Origin: JABAAW01 sp965216605
GTDB taxonomy: Bacteria; Pseudomonadota; Alphaproteobacteria; JABAAW01
NCBI GenBank assembly: GCA_965216605.1
Contig: CBDCGG010000002.1
Span: 310,001-374,000 of the forward strand
Length of the DNA: 64,000 nucleotides
Reading direction: 5' to 3'
Under the pieces are notes generated by a model, which saw only the letters and a list, made by a program, of their open reading frames with translations, was not told where the DNA came from and did no database searches. Shown one piece after another: positions 35,659 through 44,438 of the stretch (position 1 is its first letter; each line of letters starts with the position of its first letter). The translations under genes were made by a program, and so were the position numbers.

Positions 35659-37377
35659 ATGCCCAAAATCACCCCCTCCGAAGCCATCGTAGAAACCCTA
35701 GTCAACCAAGGGGTGACGCACGCCTTCGGTATCGTCGGCTCCGCCTTCATGGATACCCTCGACCTCTTCGATACCGCAGGAATCCGCTTCATCTCCGTCG
35801 CACACGAACAAGGCGCAGCCCACATGGCAGACGGATTCTCCCGCGCCTCCAATAAAGTCGGACTCTGCATCGCACAAAATGGCCCAGGCATCACCAACTT
35901 CGTCACAGGAGTAGCCGCCGCATACTGGGCACACTCCCCTATCGTCGTCTTTACTCCCGAAACAGGCTCAAATACACAAGGACTCGGCGGATTTCAGGAA
36001 ACCGAACAACTCCCCTTCTTCGAAAAAATTACAAAATTCCAAGCGCATGTAGGAAACCCCGACCGAGTAGCAGAACTCCTCTCTCGATGCTTCGATTACG
36101 CACGCCTAGAGCGAGGCCCCACACAATATAATATACCTCGCGACCTCTTCTACGGAACGCTCGATATTGCCATCCCTGAACCCATGCACCTCGAAGGCGC
36201 AAGCGGAAATCCCGCAGCCCTCGAAGAAGCAACCAAACTCATCGCAGACGCAAAATTTCCCGTTATCCTCTCCGGCGGCGGAGTCGTCATGAGCCAAGGC
36301 GTAGACGATGTCATCCAACTCGCCGAACACCTATCCGCTCCCGTCGTCAATACCTACTTGCACAACGACTCCTACCCCTGCTCGCACCCCCTATGGACAG
36401 GTCCGATCGGATACCAAGGCTCGAAAGCCGCCATGAAAATTCTCGCACAAGCCGATCTCGTCATCGCGCTGGGAACAAGGCTCGGCCCCTTCGGAACGCT
36501 ACCGCAACACGATATCGACTATTGGCCGAAAAACGCGAAACTCATCCAAGTCGATCGCAATCCGCGCATGCTCGGACTCGTCAAAAAAACCGACCTAGGC
36601 ATCTGCGCCGATGCCAAAGCCGCAACCCAAGATATTCTCCACCGCTTGAAAGCCACCAACACGCCGCTCAAGTCCCAAGCCAACAAAGACCAACGCCAAG
36701 CCGAGATCGACAAACAGAAAAAAGCATGGGAAGCCGAACTCAACACCTGGGGACAGCAAGACGGCTCTCCCGTCTCGCCACGACGCATCTTGCGCGAACT
36801 GGAACGCGCCCTACCCAAAAACGCCATGGTCACAACCGATATCGGCAATATCTGCTCGGTCGCGAACTCTTACCTGCGCTTTGAAAAACCTCAGAGTTTC
36901 TTCGCTGCCATGAGTTTCGGAAACTGCGGCTACGCCTTCCCCACCGCCATCGGTGCTAAGGTCGCCTGTCCCGAACGCCCTGCCGTTGCATATGTCGGCG
37001 ACGGAGCTTGGGGGATGAGCCTGCAAGAAACGCTCACCTGCGTGCGCGAGAACATTCCCGTGACCGCCGTCGTCTTCAACAACGGACAATGGGGCGCAGA
37101 GAAAAAGAATCAGATCGATTTCTACGCCGATCGATTCATCGGCACTAACCTAGAAAATCCCTCTTTTGCCAAGATCGCGCAAGCCATGGGCGCAGAGGGA
37201 ATCGTCGTAGACAAACCCGAAGACATCGGAGACGCCCTGAAAAAAGCCACAAGCAACAACAAATGCACCATCATCGAGGTCATGGCAACGCAAGAACTAG
37301 GAGATCCCTTCCGACGCGATGCGCTAAAAAAACCTCAACGACTGCTGGCAAAATACAAACACACAAATGTAGACTGA
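35659..37377 (+). CDS. xsc: Sulfoacetaldehyde acetyltransferase
   Basis: Xsc is a thiamine-diphosphate enzyme that converts sulfoacetaldehyde and phosphate to acetyl phosphate and sulfite. The 572-residue product starts MPKITPSEAIVETLVNQGVT, has the catalytic Glu segment SVAHEQGAAHMADGFSR, ITNFVTGVAAAYWAHSP, and the ThDP-binding GDGAWGMSLQE with NNGQWGAEK. GGGAGG lies before the ATG. The pta-like gene follows, as in known taurine pathways. Confidence 0.95.
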   Translation: MPKITPSEAIVETLVNQGVTHAFGIVGSAFMDTLDLFDTAGIRFISVAHEQGAAHMADGFSRASNKVGLCIAQNGPGITNFVTGVAAAYWAHSPIVVFTPETGSNTQGLGGFQETEQLPFFEKITKFQAHVGNPDRVAELLSRCFDYARLERGPTQYNIPRDLFYGTLDIAIPEPMHLEGASGNPAALEEATKLIADAKFPVILSGGGVVMSQGVDDVIQLAEHLSAPVVNTYLHNDSYPCSHPLWTGPIGYQGSKAAMKILAQADLVIALGTRLGPFGTLPQHDIDYWPKNAKLIQVDRNPRMLGLVKKTDLGICADAKAATQDILHRLKATNTPLKSQANKDQRQAEIDKQKKAWEAELNTWGQQDGSPVSPRRILRELERALPKNAMVTTDIGNICSVANSYLRFEKPQSFFAAMSFGNCGYAFPTAIGAKVACPERPAVAYVGDGAWGMSLQETLTCVRENIPVTAVVFNNGQWGAEKKNQIDFYADRFIGTNLENPSFAKIAQAMGAEGIVVDKPEDIGDALKKATSNNKCTIIEVMATQELGDPFRRDALKKPQRLLAKYKHTNVD

Positions 37378-37404
37378 CGCAGACTGAACCCCTCTGCTGC
37401 TGCC

Positions 37405-37506
37405 ATGAGCTTTCTTTCGAAGCTTGCGCCCGTCTGTCCGCAGAGCTTGCTCGCTCGTGCGCTGAGCGTAGGGAGAGAGTCTGGTAGTAAAGCAGGGTGC
37501 GAATAG
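37405..37506 (+). other. Possible N-terminal fragment of pta in another frame
   Basis: ATG 37405 opens a 33-codon frame (MSFLSKLAPVCPQSLLARAL and 13 more residues) that resembles the N-terminus of phosphate acetyltransferases of this type. It runs into TAG at 37504, while the body of pta continues in another frame from 37491. A one-base change near 37480-37500 would join them. This could be a real frameshift, a sequencing error or a short upstream ORF. Confidence 0.4.
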
Positions 37507-38411
37507 CCAAATTGCAAATAGCGGTGGCGGGCGGCGAATCCGAGACAGCATTAGAAGGCGCGCTCGCTGTCAGCGAGGCAGGATTGGCGGAGGTTCTTGT
37601 CTTAGGCGATGCGGAGAGGGCGCGTGCTATCGCCAAAAAGCATGCTCTTGCGCTGGAGCGCGCAGAAGAAGCAAATAAGATAACTCTGCTAGATTGTCCT
37701 TCTGACGAGGCGAGTGCGCGTGCGGCGAGCATGGCGAACGCGGGCGAGGTGCATATCATCATGAAGGGCTCGATGAAGACCGATGCGTTCATGCGCGCTC
37801 TGCTTGCGCGAGACGGCGGGATTCGCATGAGCGGACGGCGCATGGTGCATGTGTTCTACATCACGCCGCCGAGCGCGGGGGGGGAGGAGGATGCGTCTAG
37901 AGTTGGCGGTCTTTTTCTTTCTGATTGTGCGGTGAATGTAAAACCCGACGAGACGACGAAGCGAGAGTGCTTGAGGGCTGTTGTTTCGCTAGCGCGGGGA
38001 GTGGGAATTTCTTGCCCGAAGATTGCTATTTTATCGGCGGTTGAGAAGGAGACGGAGTCGATGCCTTCCAGCGTGGAGGCGGGTGCATTGGCGCGATGGG
38101 GTCGAGAGACCTTTGACGGGCAGGCGTGTATCGAGGGTCCTTTGTCGTTGGATGTGGCGTTAGCGGAGCAGGCGGTGCGTATCAAGGGGATTGTGGGGAG
38201 CGAGGTTGCGGGGCTAGCGGACGGGATGATTGTTGCTGATATTGATGTGGGCAATGTTTTGTTCAAGGCGTTGGTGTGGGTTGGGGGGGGGTGTTCGGCG
38301 GGGGTTGTTGTAGGGGGAAGGTGTCCGGTGGTGTTGACGAGCAGGGCGGACGCGGCGGCGGCAAGACTGGCGAGCGTCGCTTTGGCAGTGATTGCCGCGG
38401 AGACAGAGTAA
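37497..38411 (+). CDS. pta: Phosphate acetyltransferase
   Basis: Pta turns the acetyl phosphate made by Xsc into acetyl-CoA. The 304 residues have the PTA_PTB layout, with HIIMKGSMKTDAFMRALL, MVHVFYITPP, LFLSDCAVNVKPD and GPLSLDVALAEQA in order. The start used, GTG 37497, gives a truncated N-terminus; a fragment in another frame immediately upstream may belong to it. From about 37,870 the coding strand becomes strongly G- and T-rich. Gene order xsc-pta is well known in taurine degraders. Confidence 0.87.
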   Translation: MRIAKLQIAVAGGESETALEGALAVSEAGLAEVLVLGDAERARAIAKKHALALERAEEANKITLLDCPSDEASARAASMANAGEVHIIMKGSMKTDAFMRALLARDGGIRMSGRRMVHVFYITPPSAGGEEDASRVGGLFLSDCAVNVKPDETTKRECLRAVVSLARGVGISCPKIAILSAVEKETESMPSSVEAGALARWGRETFDGQACIEGPLSLDVALAEQAVRIKGIVGSEVAGLADGMIVADIDVGNVLFKALVWVGGGCSAGVVVGGRCPVVLTSRADAAAARLASVALAVIAAETE

Positions 38412-38427
38412 ACAAAAGGTTGACGAG

Positions 38428-38925
38428 ATGTCTGTAAAGATAACGACACGCGAGTATGAACCCTTACAGAAAGAATTCTACGAGGAATGGCTATCTTTGT
38501 ACCACCAGTATGCGGGCTTTTACGAAGTGTCTGTAACTAAGGAAGGAGTGGATCGGTTATGGGGATGGTTGTTTGACAAGAACCATCCTTTGCGGTGTTT
38601 TGTTGCCAAGCGCGAGGGGGGTGATGGGGAGATCAAACTTGACGGGTTTGTGCATGTACGAGCCATGCCTTCTCCGTTGCGAGGGTGTGATATTGGGTTT
38701 GTCGACGATCTGTTTGTCGTCGAGCGTGCACGCGGGAACAATGTTGCCGAAGCCTTGATGCGGAGGAGTTTCGTGCATGCGAAGGAGCAAGGATGGCCTT
38801 TGGTGAGATGGTTAACACGGGAGAAAAACACGAGGGCGAGGAAGTTTTACAACCGCATTGCGAAGGAGACGGATTGGAAAGTGTATGAGGCGGACAGCGA
38901 GAAGATTGCGAAAGAATTTTCGTAA
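38428..38925 (+). CDS. GNAT-family N-acetyltransferase
   Basis: A 165-residue protein with the GNAT fold. The acetyl-CoA-binding region GFVDDLFVVERARGNNVAEAL carries the motif A pattern (R-x-x-N/G-x-V-A), and LTREKNTRARKFYNR forms motif B. The substrate is unknown. It starts 16 bp after pta and could share its transcript. A frame extension to 38392 lies in the pta end and is not needed. Confidence 0.85.
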   Translation: MSVKITTREYEPLQKEFYEEWLSLYHQYAGFYEVSVTKEGVDRLWGWLFDKNHPLRCFVAKREGGDGEIKLDGFVHVRAMPSPLRGCDIGFVDDLFVVERARGNNVAEALMRRSFVHAKEQGWPLVRWLTREKNTRARKFYNRIAKETDWKVYEADSEKIAKEFS

Positions 38926-38984
38926 TAGAAACGCAAGACGAGCAAGCCTAATGCGAAGAGAGTTTTGCGCATGGGGCACGAGCC

Positions 38985-39180
38985 GTCTTGCTCGCCTCAC
39001 AAAAAAGCGAGGCGAGTGGCGAGTGGCGAGTGGCGTAGCGAGCAAAGCGAGCGAGCGTAGCTTATAGCAGACGAAGTTCCCCCGCAAAAGACCCCGCGTC
39101 AGCGGGGGGAATTTATCCCCTCGCGCACGCAAGCGCGCTTTATCTACGCGCGTAGCGCGTAGCGCAAAATGTGTAGCCTT
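38985..39180. repeat. G/C-rich dispersed repeat mosaic
   Basis: After the GNAT gene lie three GGCGAGT copies, AGCGAGC repeats, AAAAGACCCCGCGTCAGCGGGG, the module GGGAATTTATCCCC and CGCGTAGCGCGTAGCGC. The AAAAGACCCCGCGTCAGCG segment recurs near 60,930 and in reverse near 61,600. No gene is supported in 38926-39193. Confidence 0.7.
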
Positions 39181-39193
39181 GTACGCAAAAGCA

Positions 39194-39811
39194 CTAGTAC
39201 CAGAATCCGCCGCCGATTCCCACTCCCCAAGCGAGATAGGTGTCATCGCCACTACCAAGCACAACGCTGGCAGAGCCAACATTTCCTCTGGCATAGACCG
39301 TGAATCCGTTCTTAAAATGGTAATTCAAGCCAATGTCGCTGATGCTTACGCCCGTCAGAAACGCCGATTTTCCCGCTTCTCCTCCCTCTCCCTCCTTACC
39401 GATGGCGATGTAGAAAGGAATGCTGACCCCCGCCGAAATACCCATCCCAAAAGGAAAGACATGCTCGTAGACGAAGGGTATCGCAAAGTAGACGCTGTCG
39501 GCAGAACCTGTGCTGTCGATCGTCGCACTGCCCCCGCCGCCTGCCACCATCGCAATGCCTAACGCGTGCCGAGGTCTTTTCCCGCCTGCTCGATAGCCCC
39601 CTCCGAGCGTCGACATGATGTCTAACTGAAAGACATGCGCTCCGTAGTCAATGTTGTTGTCGGGGATGTTGATATACTTGTAGCCACCCAACACGCCAAA
39701 CTTCGCCTGCGCAGGCTTGGCAACAAAGGTCGCTATCGTCAAAATTGCTATAGAGAAAACCGCCAAGACAAAGATGTTGCCGACGATTCTCATGATTTTT
39801 GTTCCACGCAT
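39194..39811 (-). CDS. Outer-membrane beta-barrel-like protein
   Basis: A 205-residue secreted protein with a signal peptide (about residues 8-36, cleaved after AKPAQA). The mature part is glycine-rich with alternating hydrophobic stretches (FGVLGGYKYINI, AGVSIPFYIAIG, TYLAWGVGIGGGFWY) and ends in an aromatic residue, as barrel proteins often do. I recognise no specific family. An AGGAG site precedes the ATG. It is the last gene in the slt-moaB direction, 101 bp after moaB. Confidence 0.72.
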   Translation of the reverse strand: MRGTKIMRIVGNIFVLAVFSIAILTIATFVAKPAQAKFGVLGGYKYINIPDNNIDYGAHVFQLDIMSTLGGGYRAGGKRPRHALGIAMVAGGGGSATIDSTGSADSVYFAIPFVYEHVFPFGMGISAGVSIPFYIAIGKEGEGGEAGKSAFLTGVSISDIGLNYHFKNGFTVYARGNVGSASVVLGSGDDTYLAWGVGIGGGFWY

Positions 39812-39912
39812 GACAATTGCACTCCTACAGAAAAAATCGCGATCGAAGTTTATCCTAGCAAAACGATTCTGTTTTTGCTCGTCCTAAAATGCCACCAAGC
39901 ACAAAGATGGCT

Positions 39913-40494
39913 TTACAGCCTCGGTAGCAGTTCGACGAAGTTGCACGGCTTCGTCCTGATGTCCAGCTGACTCTCCAAAATGCCCGTCCAAGCGCAACGA
40001 CAAGCCCCCGTTGAGCCCGGCAAAACAAACAACAACGTCCCTGTAACACCCTTGCCCATAACGCCTCCTGTCGCACGCGACTGAATCGACGATGCACCGA
40101 TCTCCGCCAAACTCAAGTGGCGAAACAACTCGCCAAAACCCGCCAACTCCTTCTCCAACAGAGGGCGCGCAACCTCAGGCGTTATATCGCGCGCCGTAAT
40201 CCCCGTTCCTCCCGTCGTGATTGCAACCTCGATCGCCTCATCGTCGCGCCAGCTCTCCAATGCCTCGCGGATCTGAGATCGTTCGTCCTTCACGATCGCG
40301 CGCGCAACAAGACGATGCCCCGCTACCCCTATCGCTCGCTCTAAAAAATCGCCCGACTTGTCCGAAGACCTCTCCCGACTATCCGAAACCGTCAGTACGG
40401 CGATCGACAAAGGACGAAACGAAACTCCATTATCACTCTCGCTGCCACTCTCGCCATCACTCTCGCTGCCACTCTCGCCGTCACTCTCCGTCAT
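39913..40494 (-). CDS. moaB: Molybdenum cofactor biosynthesis protein B
   Basis: MoaB/MogA-type proteins bind molybdopterin and activate it with ATP. The 193-residue product has AVLTVSDSRERSSDKSGD, the TTGGTGITARDITPEV motif and LPGSTGACRCAWTGIL. The first 22 residues are a repeat of SDGESGSE units from a tandem 24-nt-like DNA repeat (40430-40490), absent from typical MoaB. It lies 18 bp behind slt. No other molybdenum-cofactor genes are close except moeB at 56.5 kb. Confidence 0.93.
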   Translation of the reverse strand: MTESDGESGSESDGESGSESDNGVSFRPLSIAVLTVSDSRERSSDKSGDFLERAIGVAGHRLVARAIVKDERSQIREALESWRDDEAIEVAITTGGTGITARDITPEVARPLLEKELAGFGELFRHLSLAEIGASSIQSRATGGVMGKGVTGTLLFVLPGSTGACRCAWTGILESQLDIRTKPCNFVELLPRL

Positions 40495-40512
40495 TTCTCG
40501 CCCCCTCGAATC

Positions 40513-42588
40513 CTATCGCAGCTTGCCGAACTTGTGCGTCAAGTCCTGCGGGTAAGGAACATGATTGTCATACAGCGGCCAGCTTCCCGCCGCCATGGTT
40601 TCTCTGGAAGGCGTTTGACTGCCCAAACGATGCTGATAGATCCAATAGTTGGAAAGGATCTTCTTTACGAAATGTCGCGTCTCGCGCAAAGGGATCGTCT
40701 CGACAAACAGCAGCGGATCCTGCTGATAGTTCTTACCCTTGCTCACCCACTTGAGAACATTACCCGGTCCTCCGTTGTACGATGCCGCTGTAAACACCAG
40801 ATTCTTTCCGATGTTCGCGTCGTTCATCAAAAACTGCAAATACTTCTGTCCCAATGCCAGATTGTCCTCTGGTCTGTTGAGAAACTGCCTCGATAGCTTT
40901 CTGTTGGCGACATATTGAGCAGTGCGCGGCATCAGTTGCATCAAGCCCGTCGCTCCTACACGAGAGCGCGCGTAAGGCTTGAACGCCGATTCCTGTCGCA
41001 TAAAGGCGTAGAGCAGCGCAGGCTCCAAGTTGAAACCTTGACTGGGTTGCCATTTCGGCAAAGGATAGAGCGCAGCATCGAATCGCTTACCCTCCTCTCT
41101 GAGGGAGAGCAAGCCCAAGCGATAGGCTAGGTCGGCTTGTCCGCGGCGATAGGCGTAGACCATGTAGTCGGTGCGCGTTTGGTCGGGAAGGCGAGGCAGA
41201 AAGCGCACCACCTCCTGAGCGGCAAGCTGGTATTGCTCCGACTCTATCAGAGCAATAGCGCGCTTGCCCGCAGGAAAAGAGACTAGACGTTTGAAGTTTT
41301 CTTTCTTCTGCGGTACGCGCGTCCAATCGAATTGGCTCTGGTAGCCTAGCGTTTCGGTCGCAAGCTGTCCGTAGAACGAGTGCGGATTGGCATGCGCAAC
41401 CTTCAGCAACCTAGAACTCTGGTCGGGCTTGCCGATGCGTAAATAAACTCTAGCACCCCAGTAGGCGGCTTGCGAAGCCATCGTGCTGTTCGGCGCGGTA
41501 TTCAACGAGGTGGCTTGTTCAAAATGCCAAGCGGCGCGCTCCAGACGATTCAGACGAAAGGCGGCAAGCCCCGCCCACCAGTGCAGGTCGGGTTCAAGCC
41601 TGCCGTTGACATGCGCCTGCTCCTCAGCAAGCGAGAGGGCTTTCTCGTCGAAGCCGTTGAGTATATAACCCGAAACGACTACCGAAGTGCCTCGCGCATA
41701 AGCTAGAGGACGCATCTTACTCTTGCGCGCTTGCAGGTATTGCAGCGCGTAGGACACTCGCGTGCGATGAACAAAGCGGCGCAGGCGGTAAATGGTACTG
41801 CGCTCATAACGGTTATAGCGCGAGGGCTTGCTTGCCTTCGCTGCCTTTTCCTTCAGACGCGCGAAGTCTGCTTTCTCGGCAAAGGGCAGCACGGGCGCGC
41901 TAGGACGCTTGAGCGTTCCTCGCTTGCCCTTAGAACTCCGCTTGTAGGCAAGGCGATAGAGGCGCGATGCCTTCGGATGGTCGCCGTAGCGAGCCATCCA
42001 GCGACGCAACTCCGACGCGTTCGAGCGGTAGGAGCGCGGATGCATATAACGCTCGAAAAGCAGATGTCCCAGCAGCACCTTGTTCTTAAGCGTCGCGATG
42101 AGCTTGTCGGCTTCTTTCCATTGCGCTGTTTTCTGAATCTCAAAGATGCGTTTGTAGGTGGCAGCATCCTTGGCAGAGAGCAAGCGGGGCTGGTTTGCCG
42201 AAAAAACGGGCTTGGAAAACGAGGGAGCTTGCGAGGCGGAGGGAGCTTTGCCTTTTTTGTTACGGCGTTTCTTATTGTTCTTTTTAACTTTGGAATCGGC
42301 TTTCGTTTTCTCGACGGCGGCGAGAAGGGGAAATTCGGGAGAATTTTCTTGGGTCGGCGACAGCGTGGCTTGTTCGGCGGAGGCGGTTGTTTGTGCGGTT
42401 GACAGCAGCGAGGGCGCGAGCAAGAGCGACAGTAAAAACGAAAGTAAAAACGAAATTCTTGCCAAGCTTCTTGACAAGCTTGTTGCGAAGCTTGTTGCGG
42501 GGAGCTTGGCAGAAGGCGATGCAGGGAGAGGATTTAGGAGCATGGCGGGAAAGTGTGTGTTTTTTAGGGAGGGGGCTTGAGTGTGCAT
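40513..42588 (-). CDS. slt: Soluble lytic murein transglycosylase
   Basis: A periplasmic enzyme that cleaves peptidoglycan glycan strands to 1,6-anhydro ends. The 691-residue protein has a long N-terminal signal region (residues 30-66), a helical middle part, and the C-terminal SLT domain with FMRQESAFKPYARSRVGATG (catalytic Glu), LMQLMPRTAQ and AASYNGGPGNVLKW. The N-terminal signal region includes repeated ATSFATSLSRSL and LSFLLSLLL units. It is divergent from lexA, and the SOS box lies about 85 bp before its start. ATG 42588 is the first start; ATG 42543 also keeps a signal peptide. Confidence 0.93.
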   Translation of the reverse strand: MHTQAPSLKNTHFPAMLLNPLPASPSAKLPATSFATSLSRSLARISFLLSFLLSLLLAPSLLSTAQTTASAEQATLSPTQENSPEFPLLAAVEKTKADSKVKKNNKKRRNKKGKAPSASQAPSFSKPVFSANQPRLLSAKDAATYKRIFEIQKTAQWKEADKLIATLKNKVLLGHLLFERYMHPRSYRSNASELRRWMARYGDHPKASRLYRLAYKRSSKGKRGTLKRPSAPVLPFAEKADFARLKEKAAKASKPSRYNRYERSTIYRLRRFVHRTRVSYALQYLQARKSKMRPLAYARGTSVVVSGYILNGFDEKALSLAEEQAHVNGRLEPDLHWWAGLAAFRLNRLERAAWHFEQATSLNTAPNSTMASQAAYWGARVYLRIGKPDQSSRLLKVAHANPHSFYGQLATETLGYQSQFDWTRVPQKKENFKRLVSFPAGKRAIALIESEQYQLAAQEVVRFLPRLPDQTRTDYMVYAYRRGQADLAYRLGLLSLREEGKRFDAALYPLPKWQPSQGFNLEPALLYAFMRQESAFKPYARSRVGATGLMQLMPRTAQYVANRKLSRQFLNRPEDNLALGQKYLQFLMNDANIGKNLVFTAASYNGGPGNVLKWVSKGKNYQQDPLLFVETIPLRETRHFVKKILSNYWIYQHRLGSQTPSRETMAAGSWPLYDNHVPYPQDLTHKFGKLR

Positions 42589-42672
42589 CTTTGCAACAGA
42601 TGTGCCGAAAGGGGGAAGATTAGCATGGAAGACGAAGATTTTTTGGGCTTACTTATTGTTGACAAAAGAAAA

Positions 42673-42687
42673 GAACAAAGATAGAAC
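42673..42687. promoter_or_regulatory. SOS box GAAC-N7-GAAC
   Basis: GAAC at 42673-42676 and GAAC at 42684-42687 are separated by 7 bases. This direct repeat, equivalent to GTTC-N7-GTTC on the other strand, is the LexA site of Alphaproteobacteria. It lies 100 bp ahead of lexA and 85 bp ahead of the divergent slt. Confidence 0.8.
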
Positions 42688-42724
42688 AAAGGTAGGCAAA
42701 GTGTAGCGGACGATTTCTCCAAAA

Positions 42725-42789
42725 GGCTTACCAAGAAACTTACCAAAGAGGCTTGCCAAAAAGACTTGCCAAAGAGACTTGCCAAAATG
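42725..42789 (+). repeat. Five 13-nt tandem units ending at the lexA start codon
   Basis: Five consecutive units of the form ACTTGCCAAAGAG (13 nt each), with a few differences, run from 42725. The fifth ends in AAAATG, whose ATG is the lexA start. No separate Shine-Dalgarno sequence appears between the array and the start; AAAGAG within the units could act weakly. Confidence 0.9.
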
Positions 42790-43506
42790 TTGACCGAACA
42801 ACAAAGCTGCCTGTTGCAATTTATCGAATCTCGTTTGAACGAAGGAGATATCTCCCCCTCGTTCGAAGAGATGCGCCTGCACTTGGGACTACGCTCCAAG
42901 TCAGGCGTGCATCGTCTGCTAGAAGGCTTGAGCGAACGAGGTCGTGTCGTGCGCCTGAAAAACCGAGCTCGCTCCCTCCGTGTCGTGCAGCACGAAGAAG
43001 AGGCTAGAAAGAATGCTCGCGGCGAAACCCTACGCCTGCCCTTCTTGGGAAATGTCGCTGCCGGTCTGCCTATCGAAGCAGTGGGAGTCTCAGGCTGGGA
43101 CGAAGAACGAGAGTATCCAAGCGAGTTATTAGGCACCATCAACACCAAGCGCAACGACACAAGACAAGGCTACAAGAATGGAAATGAGAATAAAGAGGGG
43201 GATGAAAATGTGAGAATGGCATCGCACTACGCCTTGCAAGTCGAGGGAGACTCGATGGTCGAGGTAGGAATTTTGGATGGAGACACGGTGATTGTCGAGG
43301 CTTGCGAAGAAGCGCGCGACGGAGAGCTAGTCATTGCCTTGGTGGACGACGAAGAGGCGACGCTGAAAATTTTACGGGTAGAAAACGGAGAAATCGTGTT
43401 GGAAGCCGCAAACGAAGCTTACGAAGCACAAAGATACGAGGCTGGAAGAGTGCGAGTGCAAGGAAGGGTGACAGGCTTGATGCGTAGCTACGGGCGCAGA
43501 ACTTGA
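42787..43506 (+). CDS. lexA: LexA repressor
   Basis: LexA represses the SOS regulon and cleaves itself when RecA is active. The 239-residue protein has an N-terminal winged helix (SFEEMRLHLGLRSKSGVHRLL), the scissile Ala92-Gly93 in GNVAAGLPIEA, catalytic Ser156 in VEGDSMVEVGILDGD and Lys194 in EATLKIL. A low-complexity insert of about 27 residues (118-144, for example NGNENKEGDENV) lies between the cleavage site and Ser156 and is not typical. ATG 42787 closes a 13-nt repeat; an ATG at 42766 is also in frame. Confidence 0.95.
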   Translation: MLTEQQSCLLQFIESRLNEGDISPSFEEMRLHLGLRSKSGVHRLLEGLSERGRVVRLKNRARSLRVVQHEEEARKNARGETLRLPFLGNVAAGLPIEAVGVSGWDEEREYPSELLGTINTKRNDTRQGYKNGNENKEGDENVRMASHYALQVEGDSMVEVGILDGDTVIVEACEEARDGELVIALVDDEEATLKILRVENGEIVLEAANEAYEAQRYEAGRVRVQGRVTGLMRSYGRRT

Positions 43507-43535
43507 TATATGGACTTGATATAAGGAAGGCTCTG

Positions 43536-43612
43536 TTGGCTTGCGGGCTTGCGAAGGGAGTTGCGGGCTTGCGGGCTTGCAAATGGAGTTGCGAATGGAG
43601 TTGCGAATTGTT
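43536..43612. repeat. Tandem GCGGGCTTGC / GGAGTTGCGAAT repeats
   Basis: Between lexA and the permease gene: TTGCGGGCTTGC units and GGAGTTGCGAAT units alternate three to four times. No gene in the 131-bp gap. Confidence 0.8.
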
Positions 43613-43637
43613 TTGAGAAAATCTACAATCCCCCACC

Positions 43638-44429
43638 ATGCTCTCCTCTTTGTCTCCCCTTAAGTCCTCCCTCACGAAGCTCCGCGCCTCTTTTTCTCCT
43701 GCGCTCGCGCTGTATAAGAAGGAGTGCGCCGACTACCTCCACAATCCTGCGACTGCTGTCTTCCTGCTTTTCTTTTTGCTTGCCTGCGGCATTCTTCCTT
43801 TCACGGTCGGACGCTTTTTTTTCCGCAACCAGTCTGATCTTCAATCGCTGTTCGTACCTCTGCCTTGGATTTTCCTGCTCTTCATCCCTGCGCTGACGAT
43901 GCGTACATGGGCGGAGGAGCGACGACTGGGAACGCTCGAACTGCTATTGACGCTCCCTATCTCGATTCCTCAAGCGGTGCTTGCCAAGACGAAAGCCTGC
44001 GGGACGCTGCTCTTCGTCGCCCTCGTTCTCACCTTCCCTCTTTGGATCACGGTAACCCTGCTGGGCAACCCCGACCATGGCGCTATTGCTGCCGGATACC
44101 TTGGTGCGCTCATGCTTGCGGGTGCGCAGATCAGCATCGGGTGCTGTGTCTCGGCAACGACGAGAAACCAAACTACCGCCTTCGTCGTCACCGTCGCCAT
44201 CATCGCCGTCTTGACCTTGCTGGGAAGCCACACCGTAGCGCAAATTCTCGGAACACTCTTTAGCGACAATGTACAGCGTGCCATTCAAACCCTCAGTATG
44301 AGTACGCACTACAAAGGATTTTTAAGAGGTGTTGTCTCGTTGGGGGATGTTGTTTATTTTCTTTCTGTATCTGTTGCAGCCTTTTTTCTGACTGTACTGG
44401 CGGTGAAAAAAGCTCCGCAAAGCAGCTGA
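43638..44429 (+). CDS. ABC-2 type permease, GldF-like
   Basis: A 263-residue membrane protein with about six segments. The sequence ALYKKECADYLHNPATAVFL at the start and MRTWAEERRLGTLELLLTLP are typical of GldF/NosY-type ABC-2 permeases. The next gene is a GldG-like partner, the usual neighbour. The third component, an ATP-binding protein, is not found here: lexA lies immediately upstream. These systems exist in many non-gliding bacteria, and the cargo is unknown. Confidence 0.87.
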   Translation: MLSSLSPLKSSLTKLRASFSPALALYKKECADYLHNPATAVFLLFFLLACGILPFTVGRFFFRNQSDLQSLFVPLPWIFLLFIPALTMRTWAEERRLGTLELLLTLPISIPQAVLAKTKACGTLLFVALVLTFPLWITVTLLGNPDHGAIAAGYLGALMLAGAQISIGCCVSATTRNQTTAFVVTVAIIAVLTLLGSHTVAQILGTLFSDNVQRAIQTLSMSTHYKGFLRGVVSLGDVVYFLSVSVAAFFLTVLAVKKAPQSS

Positions 44430-44438
44430 GGGGACGCG

